From positions 4,216,001 to 4,280,000 of the forward strand of contig CM121342.1 of NCBI GenBank assembly GCA_051530055.1: a stretch of DNA of 64,000 nucleotides, read 5' to 3'. This stretch comes from Neoechinorhynchus agilis. Lineage: Eukaryota > Acanthocephala. The notes below the pieces were generated by a model. It made no database searches, was not told the DNA's origin, and saw nothing but the letters and a program-made list of their open reading frames with translations. Shown one piece after another: positions 45,521 to 58,000 of the stretch. Made by a program: the position numbers and the translations under genes. Position 1 is the stretch's first letter. The number at the start of each line of letters is the position of its first letter.

Positions 45521-48495
45521 AGACACTCGATTTTGCCTTCAAAAAATATCGGATTAAATTTTCACACACACTTAAAAATAAAGCTTATTTAAAAATTGAA
45601 TTGTTCATTTGCTCCTTTTTTTATGTTGTGACGGTGAAAATTTGAAGAAATTTATTGCTTGTAACCTCGATAAAGGCACACGATTTTGCCTTCAAAAAAT
45701 ATCGGATTCAATAAATTACTTCGATTTTTAACCGTCATAGAAAATATGAAAATGAACGGATTTTCAAGAATGAATTGTTCATTTTTATGTGACGGTGAAA
45801 ATTTGAAGAAATTTATCCCTTGCGATGGAAGCACACGATTTTGCCTCCAAAAAATATCGGATTCAATAAATTACTTCGATTTTTAACCGTCATAGAAAAT
45901 ATGAAAATGAACGGATTTTCAAGAATGAATTGTTCATTTTTATGTGACGGTGAAAAATTGAAGAAATTTATCCCTTGCGATGGAAGCACACGATTTTGCC
46001 TTCAAAAAATATCGGATTCAATAAATTACTTCGATTTTTAACCGTCATAGAAAATATGAAAATGAACGGATTTTCAAGAATGAATTGTTCATTTTTATGT
46101 GACGGTGAAAAATTGAAGAAATTTTCCTTGCGATGAAGCACACGATTTTGCCTTCAAAAAATATCGGATTCAATAAATTACTTCGATTTTTAACCGTCAT
46201 AGAAAATATGAAAATGAACGGATTTTTAAGAATGAATTGTTCATTTTTATGTGACGGTGAAAAATTGAAGAAATTTATCCCTTGCGATGGAAGCACACGA
46301 TTTTGCCTCAAAAATATCGGATTCAATAAATTACTTCGATTTTTAACCGTCATAGAAAATATGAAAATGAACGGATTTTCAAGAATGAATTGTTCATTTT
46401 TATGTGACGGTGAAAAATTGAAGAAATTTGTTCCTTGCGATAGAAGCACACGATTTTGCCTCCAAAAAATATCGGATTCAATAAATTACTTCGATTTTTA
46501 ACCGTCATAGAAAATATGAAAATGAACGGATTTTTAAGAATGAATTGTTCATTTTTATGTGACGGTGAAAAATTGAAGAAATTTATCCCTTGCGATGGAA
46601 GCACACGATTTTGCCTTCAAAAAATATCGGATTCAATAAATTACTTCGATTTTTAACCGTCATAGAAAATATGAAAATGAACGGATTTTCAAGAATGAAT
46701 TGTTCATTTTTATGTGACGGTGAAAAATTGAAGAAATTTATCCCTTGCGATGGAAGCACACGATTTTGCCTTCAAAAAATATCGGATTCAATAAATTACT
46801 TCGATTTTTAACCGTCATAGAAAATATGAAAATGAACGGATTTTTAAGAATGAATTGTTCATTTTTATGTGACGGTGAAAAATTGAAGAAATTTATCCCT
46901 TGCGATGGAAGCACACGATTTTGCCTTCAAAAAATATCGGATTCAATAAATTACTTCGATTTTTAACCGTCATAGAAAATATGAAAATGAACGGATTTTT
47001 AAGAATGAATTGTTCATTTTTATGTGACGGTGAAAAATTGAAGAAATTTATCCCTTGCGATGGAAGCACACGATTTTGCCTTCAAAAAATATCGGATTCA
47101 ATAAATTACTTCGATTTTTAACCGTCATAGAAAATATGAAAATGAACGGATTTTTAAGAATGAATTGTTCATTTTTATGTGACGGTGAAAAATTGAAGAA
47201 ATTTGTTCCTTGCGATAGAAGCACACGATTTTGCCTCCAAAAAATATCGGATTCAATAAATTACTTCGATTTTTAACCGTCATAGAAAATATGAAAATGA
47301 ACGGATTTTTAAGAATGAATTGTTCATTTTTATGTGACGGTGAAAAATTGAAGAAATTTATCCCTTGCGATGGAAGCACACGATTTTGCCTCCAAAAAAT
47401 ATCGGATTCAATAAATTACTTCGATTTTTAACCGTCATAGAAAATATGAAAATGAACGGATTTTTAAGAATGAATTGTTCATTTTTATGTGACGGTGAAA
47501 AATTGAAGAAATTTGTTCCTTGCGATAGAAGCACACGATTTTGCCTTCAAAAATATCGGATTCAATAAATTACTTCGATTTTTAACCGTCATAGAAAATA
47601 TGAAAATGAACGGATTTTTAAGAATGAATTGTTCATTTTTATGTGACGGTGAAAAATTGAAGAAATTTATTCCTTGCGATAGAGCACACGATTTTGCCTT
47701 CAAAAATATCGGATTCAATAAATTACTTCGATTTTTAACCGTCATAGAAAATATGAAAATGAACGGATTTTTAAGAATGAATTGTTCATTTTTATGTGAC
47801 GGTGAAAAATTGAAGAAATTTATCCCTTGCGATGGAAGCACACGATTTTGCCTTCAAAAAATATCGGATTCAATAAATTACTTCGATTTTTAACCGTCAT
47901 AGAAAATATGAAAATGAACGGATTTTTAAGAATGAATTGTTCATTTTTATGTGACGGTGAAAAATTGAAGAAATTTATCCCTTGCGATGGAAGCACACGA
48001 TTTTGCCTTCAAAAAATATCGGATTCAATAATTACTTCGATTTTTAACCGTCATAGAAAATATGAAAATGAACGGATTTTCAAGAATGAATTGTTCATTT
48101 TTATGTGACGGTGAAAAATTGAAGAAATTTATCCCTTGCGATGGAAGCACACGATTTTGCCTAAAATATCGGATTCAATAAATTACTTCGATTTTTAACC
48201 GTCATAGAAAATATGAAAATGAACGGATTTTCAAGAATGAATTGTTCGTTTTTATGTGACGGTGAAAAATTGAAGAAATTTATCCCTTGCGATGGAAGCA
48301 CACGATTTTGCCTCCAAAAAATATCGGATTCAATAAATTACTTCGATTTTTAACCGTCATAGAAAATATGAAAATGAACGGATTTTTAAGAATGAATTGT
48401 TCATTTTTATGTGACGGTGAAAAATTGAAGAAATTTATCCCTTGCGATGGAAGCACACGATTTTGCCTTCAAAAAATATCGGATTAAAATTTCAC
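45520..48495. repeat. Tandem satellite array, 155-bp monomer, ~19 copies
   Basis: The largest array in the window. TTGCGATGGAAGCACACGAT recurs every 155 bp with small deletions in some units (near 46125, 46305, 47690, 48160). Each monomer carries nested inverted repeats (ACCGTCA...TGACGGT enclosing AAAATGAAC...GTTCATTTT). The first and last units share variant flanks (ATCGGATTAAA-TTTCACACACAC-TTAAAAA). The 60-134-codon frames here are monomer echoes, not genes. Confidence 0.97.
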
Positions 48496-50370
48496 ACACA
48501 CTTAAAAAACAAGAATTAAATTTGTTTGCTTTGGTCATCGTTCGTTAACAAATCTTTTTTTCTCAGGTTACCATGTAAAGACCAAGAGTGCAAATTTTTT
48601 AAATAAAACTAAATTGAGATCGAACAGACGTTTCAATTTTAGGATATTGTATAAATCGATTAATGGATCTCGTTGCTATTAGTATATAGAGGTCCATGTT
48701 TGCGCCTGATTGAAACTGGAGGTTAATGGTTCACTTTGGTGTTTGGAGTCCACAGTGGCAGACTAGATTATTTAGGTAAAGATAACGAGAATATCGGTCG
48801 AATCTACGAGATGATAGGAGGAGACCAGACCTGACATTGGTAGTCTTGGCCATTTACACGCGTATACACTTCCAGGATCTGTATAACTGGAGGTCGACGA
48901 TGCCAGCATTCGTGGCTAGGTCTCGGCTGCATTGGCAATCAGAAACTTGACAGTTGAATCTCATTTTGTAATTTGGAACGAAAATTGATTTCGACCGTTA
49001 CATTTAGACGGTGGCGTGACCATTTAAGTGGCCATCACATTTCAGGAGCCGATTGCGTACTATTAAAATTATTAGCACATTTGATTTTGATTTATTGGGG
49101 AAATATTTCGAAAGAGGTGACCTCTCCTCTTCGAAACGCTATTACCAGGATTATTTTGACCAAAACAAACCCTTATTTGAGAAATATTTCACAATGTCGT
49201 TTTTTTTTCGTTTTTTATCTTTGTATGTTTGATCTATGGCATGTGAAATTATAATTTTTATATTTGGGGGCCACTCGTAAAATTTGAATCTATATTTTAT
49301 CACCTTTGAGAGTTGGCCTGCATTTTTTTTGACGAATTCTTGATATTTTCCGCCCGGACTCACAATCAATGAAGCCGGATTCGCTAATGATATTATTAAA
49401 ATAGTCCAGATTGGAGACTTGGTTAATAATTTATAGATTCGGCTAAAGGCGAGAGGACAAAAAAATCGTTTATAAACCGCATTTCTTGATTTGAAATTTT
49501 CGAGATGAATGACCGAATCTCAGACGGCACCATTGGTCCCTATTGAAGAATGGCCGTCTCTTCCCAGAAAGCATATTCCTAACCAAATGTCACAATAGGG
49601 ATGGACAGAGCGACTAGTGCTGCACTGGAAGTTCGATTCTCGCATTCTGGCAACGGTCTTCGAGATTTAATTAGCACATCAAGCCAATTCTTGTGTAAGC
49701 GTAAAGACCGTGTTTCTTAAATATCAGACAGAGCCGGAAAAGCAAACTTGGATCAGGGTAGTGCCACTTGCTACGCTGCTATTACATTTTCGTAGCGCCA
49801 GTTTTATGATGTTAACACCGCCCTGGGGGATAAGCAGTTTTGAGGGAGTAGAAATGCCAGCAAAGACAAATTATTCTCTTAAATATCGACCGGGGAGCAA
49901 CAAGTCTAGAGGTCACACCTTCTAACGAAAAGAAGATCAATTTACACGCCCTTTTAGAACTCATCCATTTATGCTTTTTTAAAAAAAATCCAGTCGGAGA
50001 AATGTAGTGCGGAATATTTCTCTAGATCTGTTGACGGGATAAATCTCTCAGAATTCTGGGGAAAATGTCATTCTAAGCGACAGACCAGAAAATTGCGATA
50101 CTTTTCAAATAACCCATGAAATCCTTCTCTAATTAAAGTAATAAGATATTTCCCGGGGTGAATTTTATTCGAGTTTGGCGATATGATCATTTATTCAAAA
50201 TATTTCGTGCGAATCCGTGGATCCACGTCTATAGTCCAATTCTGATTTTAACTTAATTTGGAGATATAACTGAAGAGGTAAGCAAAAAGCTGATCAACAA
50301 CAACGAATAAAATTCTTCGAATCTTCCATTGAGTATTTAGAGCAAAAACAATTCTGAAGAAACAGTACCC
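48496..50370. other. Intergenic, nothing firmly recognised
   Basis: Nearly 1.9 kb with frames of at most 93 codons. A tRNA-like B-box string (AGTTCGATTCTC, 49630) and a GAGAAATATTTC core (49175) hint at old SINE or MITE debris, but no complete element can be drawn. Confidence 0.4.
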
Positions 50371-51784
50371 AAAAATATTAAAATCCTTTTTCTTGTTTTA
50401 AAGTGTATCCACACGGCTGATTATTTTATTATTTTTTGAAAAAAACCCAGCCTACCAAACCGAATAATCAGCCATGAAAAAGGTCTTTTACCCACGATTA
50501 ATTCTTAATAATGAAAGCGGCCTTTTTTAAACCAAATTAAAATTTTCCAATGGATATTTTTCTCCGTTGAAATCGATATCCTAATGTCGCTATGATTACA
50601 TCACGATCAGACGGCAAAGTTCGGGGGTAAAAATAAAATCTATAGGCTACCGTAAAAATATTAAAATCCTTTTTCTTGTTTTAAAGTGTATCCACACGGC
50701 TGATTATTTTATTATTTTTAAAAAAACCCAGCCTACCAAACCGAATAATCAGCCATGAAAAAGGTCTTTTACCCCGATTATTCTTAATAATGAAAGCGGC
50801 CTTTTTTAAACCAAATTAAAATTTTCCAATTGATATTTTTCTCCGTTGAAATCGATATCCTAATGTCGCTATGATTACATCACGATCAGACGGCAAAGTT
50901 CGGGGGTAAAAATAAAATCTATAGGCTACCGTAAAAATATTAAAATCCTTTTTCTTGTTTTAAGTGTATCCACACGGCTGATTATTTTATTATTTTTTGA
51001 AAAAAAACCCAGCCTACCAAACCGAATAATCAGCCATGAAAAAGGTCTTTTACCCACGATTTATTCTTAATAATGAAAGCGGCCTTTTTTAAACCAAATT
51101 AAAATTTTCCAATGGATATTTTTCTCCGTTGAAATCGATATCCTAATGTCGCTATGATTACATCACGATCAGACGGCAAAGTTCGGGGGTAAAAATAAAA
51201 TCTATAGGCTACCGTAAAAATATTAAAATCCTTTTTCTTGTTTTAAAGTGTATCCACACGGCTGATTATTTTATTATTTTTTGAAAAAAACCCAGCCTAC
51301 CAAACCGAATAATCAGCCATGAAAAAGGTCTTTTACCCACGATTAATTCTTAATAATGAAAGCGGCCTTTTTTAAACCAAATTAAAATTTTCCAATGGAT
51401 ATTTTTCTCCGTTGAAATCGATATCCTAATGTCGCTATGATTACATCACGATCAGACGGCAAAGTTCGGGGGTAAAAATAAAATCTATAGGCTACCGTAA
51501 AAATATTAAAATCCTTTTTCTTGTTTTAAAGTGTATCCACACGGCTGATTATTTTATTATTTTTTGAAAAAAACCCAGCCTACCAAACCGAATAATCAGC
51601 CATGAAAAAGGTCTTTTACCCACGATTAATTCTTAATAATGAAAGCGGCCTTTTTTAAACCAAATTAAAATTTTCCAATTGATATTTTTCTCCGTTGAAA
51701 TCGATATCCTAATGTCGCTATGATTACATCACGATCAGACGGCAAAGTTCGGGGGTAAAAATAAAATCTATAGGCTACCGTAAA
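50371..51784. repeat. Tandem satellite array, ~283-bp monomer, 5 copies
   Basis: AAAAATATTAAAATCCTTTT recurs at about 50371, 50654, 50933, 51215 and 51499. Each unit has the inverted arms GGCTGATTATT...AATAATCAGCC. The array ends 270 bp before the cadherin start codon and so occupies its proximal upstream region. Confidence 0.95.
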
Positions 51785-52054
51785 GTACACCTTTCAAGAA
51801 ATTGTAGTATCTGGAGATAGACGAGACAGGTGACATCGTTCGAACGTCCACAATCCACTATTTCTTCGCTCGACTGCTATCCTTTCCCCACCACATCTTT
51901 ATATATATCATTATCTCCAAGCCCGCCGCCAGTAAGCACTCTTAACCAACAAGTATTAACTGATTCGATCAAACACAAGGCACTTGAGAAACCTTTCAAG
52001 CTTAAATTCCTAATATTGTTGATCCAAAACAGTTCTAGATTAAATATTTGTGGT

Positions 52055-55000
52055 ATGGTGTGTACAATGTTCGTTCAAATGATCATGATTCAACTACTCG
52101 TTCTTGCTCATACAGAAAATCCGACCATTATTTGCTCGTATTCAACCGTTCTAACAAACAAATCCTTAGTAATAAGTCCAAATATGCCCGATAAATGGTG
52201 TCGAGCTGCAGCTCAATCGTGCTCAATCGAACAATTTACGATTTTATACGACGAGTGCGGTTTAGTTTTCGATGTGGAACATGACAATGGACAATTTTGC
52301 TGGATAAACCCGAGATCAATTCGAAGTTCTTTAACCAAGTGTCGCGTCCTTTTATCCAATCAGGACCACAATTTTAATCTTATATTCGATTCTATTGATA
52401 TTTCTGGAAATACTAGTGCCATTTATCAATTACAAAGGTGCCACGTCCTATCGTCAGTGTCGCCTTTTACTACACTTAAAGATTGTGTTCCTCTCCATGA
52501 GAATTTAAATGTTTCACTCATCTATGAATTACAAACTTTCAGTCCTTATTTCTCTCTTAAAAAACGATCCGGCCAATTAGTGACGAGAATGCCACTTTTT
52601 ACACTCACGAGCATTCCAAATTCCACAATAATCTTGACGGCGAATGCTTACCTATCGGACATAGACTCCCAGACTCATCTCTCGGGTGTTTATGCGTTCT
52701 TATCAATCGAAGTGATCATCATTGAAGATACCGTATTCAGATTTGATGCCGAATCGGGCATTAAGTTGAGATCGTCTTATAACTTATTTGAGAAATGTGA
52801 AATATCTGGACCAATGAAAGCGTTTTCACGTCTGAAAAGATTAGATACCGAGAGTTGGTCATTACAAGCACTAATCAGTCAAAAAATTAACCCCCGGTGG
52901 GATCGAATCGCATCACAAAGTTCAATCAAATTCTGCACAGCAGGATACTTTGACGGGTGCCAATTCTCTCCATTTCCATCGTTAACTATGAAACTCGTTA
53001 ATCACGTTACAGTCGATAAATTTAATATTGGAAATTTACGTGCCTGGATACATAAAAAGATCAATTGGCCGTTTTTAACGCTTACAAATTTTCGATTTAG
53101 CAACCCAATCATGGGATTTCTGATCAATCGAATTACAGGTGGAATCTATACAATCGATCACAATGTCAACAATGGAACATATTTCCTAAAAGTAATATTC
53201 GACGCATTTGTCTTCAATACTTTCCAGTACAACAATACCGTTGATGTAGAATTGGAAATAAATGATCATATATATACCGATCAAATTATTGAATATTTCG
53301 AAATCAAGGATCCTCATTTCAACTATTTAATACTTCCAAATGGATCGTTTATTTTGTTTCCCGAAGACGATAACATCGATTTCCGCCTTGAATACCTTTC
53401 CGTTGGACGCACTACATCGTCCGAAGTTTTTGATTTGAAGATTCACTGGGGACGGATCTACGAATGCGAATTTGACCAGAATTCAAAGTGTTGTCCTCGA
53501 ATTACGCATTCTTTGTTCAAATCAGCTTCAAATTTTGCTTGCACACTTGATCCATTGACGGCTTGTGTAGTTAAAAATAATTTTACATCTAACACCGGCG
53601 AAATTTGCTTAGTTTCTCAAACAGTATGCCATCATTTTTGTGAAGAGGAATTGTTCCAAGTTTCAACGAAGACAAATTCTAAACCAAAACTTAAGTTTGT
53701 TTCGAATTCGGTTAATATTCAGGTTGATAATGCAGTTCTATTCGAGATAATTGGCAAATTGGACGTTCTTGCTTCATCGTTTAACTTAACATTTGAACGA
53801 ACCTATGCCAATGACGGATTCTGCCTCGAAAACAACACTGGATTCATCTATGTATGTACAAAACAAATGAGTTCAACATCATTTACAGTGAAAGTAATTG
53901 ATCATGAAACTCATTTATCGGATCAGGCATTAGTTACAATAAGAGTTAATGTTAAAAATTGGGAAGACGAATGTTATTTGAATATATTGAAGAACCAATT
54001 CATGAATGTGGACCTCAATAAAAACTACGAAACGTCTAGATTTCCTATTTTACTAATGGATATCCGTAAACTCGCATGCTATTCTTCAGTTCATTGTCCA
54101 AATGATCTAAATAACATTATGGTATACAATGTGTCATCATCATCAAATAATTTAATATCAATAAACAAAGGATTCCTTGCTGTTCATGGTGTTCTAGAAC
54201 CTATTCATGAAATTGCGATCTGTTTTGATCTCTTCAGTCTTAATTTGTACCGAGATCTTCGATTAATTGAGCATCTTACCAAATACCGATCATGCTTATT
54301 AGTGCGACTAAAAGCACCAAAAGCTCAATTCGCTTTACCGCAATGTACTCACAAAACAACTGAAGTGATTTCAATGTCCTCTCTTCTTCGAAGACGATTG
54401 AACCATACATTTGAGTTATTAATGTTGGATATGGGTGATTTTGAGAAAGACAATATTCATTTCTCAATCAATCGACATGCGTATTCGAATATCCCATTTA
54501 GAGTCGATGCCAAAACCGGTCTTGTGTGGACTACAATGGCACTTGTTAGAAAGTTCCAGCTTCCAAATACAATCACTATCCACGTTGATGCTGAAACATC
54601 CTCAGGATTACAATCTAAATGTATTATTCGGTATAGAACATGTAGACCACGAATCGTCCATGCACCTCTTAAATTCTACGCTGAACCAGCAATGGAATCC
54701 AGGTTTAGAATTCCGGTGATAAATACGTGTGGAGACAACTATTTCAAATATGTTTTCTCAATCATTAACGTTTTTAGAGTCCGCGGCTCGTTCAATATCA
54801 CAAATAAAATATCAATCGAAGAATTTACTGGTACTTTAATTGTCAAAAATCCTAATGGAATTTACGGTACTGTTCAAGTGACTGTTAATGTAAACATAAA
54901 GCCACGAATCAGTGATTACCCAAACATAAAATTCGTCGATCTCATGAGTAGAAAGCTCAAAACTAAAGTCATTCTCGAGTTTATAGACAAAAAACCGGTT

Positions 55001-58000
55001 GAAGTGTATCGTAGATTTACACAAATGGATCTGCCCGAAAAAGAGAAACCAGGACGCATATTGATAAGGTTCAATCCGACGCTTTTAATGACTAAGCCGT
55101 TGTTTTCACTTGGAGGTTAGTTTTTTTGCAAAAACAAATATCTTTTTCATTTGTTTTATGTCGACATTTTTGTTTTGTTCCCAATTATGAAATCAATGCT
55201 CAATTTTTGCTTCAGGAGCTGCCAAACTTAAGACTAAATAATTTTACTTTGTCTTAATTTTGTTTTGATTAATTCGAAGATGCAGGCATCGTATTCGGTC
55301 CCAAAAATATTATTTATTTTGAAACGTTAATATTTCTGCCAAAAAATTCGTTAGGTCCTATTTCAATCTACCGTTTTAAGAACAAATACAAATCTTTTAA
55401 TAAATGATGTATTACATTTCTTTTCGAATTTAAATTTGTATGTTTTTTGAACGCCAATGATAGTTGTGCTCTTATTATTTACACTCTCCGGACAATAAAG
55501 ATATTGATTTATTGCGATATTTCGCTGGGCAAATCCAGTATTCTAAAGCATTAATCCAAAATTAAACTTCAAAAATAAATTTAATTTTCGATTAATGCTT
55601 GACAAATGTCGACATTTTTGTTTTGTTCCCAATTATGAAATCAATGCTCAACTTTTGCTTCAGGAGCTGTCAAACTTAAGACTAAATAATTTTACTTTAT
55701 CTTAATTTTGTTTTGATTAATTCGAAGATGCAGGCATCGTATTCGCTCCCAAAAGTATTATTTATTTTGAAACGTTAATATTTCTGCCAAAAATTCGTTA
55801 GGTCCTATTTCAATCTACCGTTTTAAGAACAAATACAAATCTTTTAATAAATGATGTATTACATTTCTTTTCGAATTTAAATTTGTAGATTAATTGCGAT
55901 ATTTCGCTGGGCAAATCCAGTATTCTAAAGCATTAATCCAAAATTAAACTTCAAAAATAAATTTAATTTTCGATTAATGCTTTAGAATGTTGGATTTGCC
56001 CAGCGAAATATCGCAATAAATCAATATCTTTATTGTCCAGAGAGTAGGAATCACCTCAGCAACACAATACCTCCGAGGAACCTTTTACATCAGATTCTTA
56101 TTATTTAATTAAAAAATTCGTAAACTCTTTTTTTTAGGTATAAACTCAAGTCTATTTTATATTGATCCCGATAAAGGAGATTTATATCTGACGGCGCATA
56201 TCAATTCAGAACCAAGACAAGACGACATAAATCCATCTTCTTTTAATGTAATTATCTACGATGCCAACAAAGGCCAAAGCGAATACATTGAAGTCGTTGT
56301 ATTTCCAATTCGCAGTTACATTGAGGGAAAACGCGTTGATCCTTTGTCGAAAATCCGAAATCTAACATTGCAAGTAAATGTTCGAGAGAAGATGGATAAG
56401 ATGATCGCTAATTTGGTAGACATCGATATGATTGAAGCTAAAACAATGTTGGAACTTATAGACTCACGTCCGTCGATAGGACTCGATTTATTTAAGATGA
56501 ACTCTGGGATTTTATCACTAAAAAAAGACATTAATATCAAAGAAGTTCCTCTTAAATACGAACTTGTGATTCGCTGTACTTACGACAATGCAAAAGTCGA
56601 TTATTCAAGCTTATATGTGAATTTCAAATCAAATTTGCCTTCTGAAAACACTTCACTCCTATTTCCGTCGTTGATAAGAATCCCTCGGACCACCGATAAA
56701 AGTAGCGTTTGTGTTGCGGCAATAAATAGGATAGGAACGATCGATGATGTGCCAAATGTTGTTCAATTTGATAATGCTAATGTTTGGACCGAGCAGCAAT
56801 TCAATCAAATGCTGATTTGCTTGAACTCACAGTCGGATTTCAATCACGGTGTCCAAGTTACATCCCATGGTAATCAAGAACTGATTTTTGAAAAGCCGCA
56901 AAATCATGACTATAAAGTATATGACATTGTTCTATCCAAAAATGATCCAAATATGGTATCTAACCTACGAAAAAGTCTGATAGCTCAAAGATATACTTTG
57001 GACGATATGAATACCATCGATATTCTTCAACACGCTATTATATTTGGACTTAGAAAAAATGAAGAATTTGTGATCGAATTTCCCTCCATGAATCAACTTG
57101 CTTACGTCGAATCATTGAATTTTGACAGTTTTGAAGAAACTATTGAATTAATGGCGACGAAAATTACTAATTTATCATCTTGTGTGGTTCAGAAACTTAC
57201 GAGAATTACGGCGAACGTGAGTCAATTGAACAAATCGTTTAAAATTTTCCTACCTAAGAGGAATGCGTCTTGTGTATTGAGATATGCTAAGGTTATTAAC
57301 CAAAATGGAATCGCAACGATAATTCGTGGTGGAATTCTTTTAAACATTAAACAACTCAATGGAAACCAAGTGTTTTTGAAGTACTTTGCAAGTTGCGATC
57401 CAAATTGGGAATTGCTTATGGAAGGCGAGAGCGTCGTTGGGTTCGACTTTAATCTAACAACGATACGAGTAAATATAACACTTACAACTTTGAACCCTGA
57501 TATTCCTCTGGGACGAATTTCATTGGAAAAGGATGAAAAGGTTTATCTTGGTAATTCTTGCTATATTGAAATCAATCATAAATCTGGTTATATTTTTGTG
57601 AAACCGTTTAATTTTAAAAGAATTAATATCAAGAGGACAAAAGATAGATGTGATGGATACATAGGTGAGTACAATTTACCTACAAAATTGCTGGAGGTTC
57701 ATATAATACCTTCTCAAAATATATCTTATTATTTTAATGAATTTGTAAGACCATTCAATTTAATCACACGACTGCCGAGCAAAGGATCTATTGCTTTTGA
57801 CTTAAAACCTTTCGTTAAGAACGAAATGAATTTTCGCCTGCATTGCTTTAATGGTACTCGTTGCAATGTTGCTCGAATCAATGAGAAAAATGGAATTATC
57901 GCAGTGGATACATTCGTTGACTTTAAAGAACACGTTACGATTGTTGAGGCTTTTGCTCCTAACACCTATCGACATTCGTTTGCTCACATTTTGCTCACAA

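Noticed and set aside
45652-48487. Many 60-134-codon frames, one per strand per repeat unit
   Set aside because: They recur with the 155-bp monomer, which is not a multiple of three, and differ only by repeat indels; they are echoes of the satellite.
49585-49680. tRNA-like stretch with a B-box-like AGTTCGATTCTC
   Set aside because: No acceptor or anticodon stem can be formed around it; at best SINE debris.
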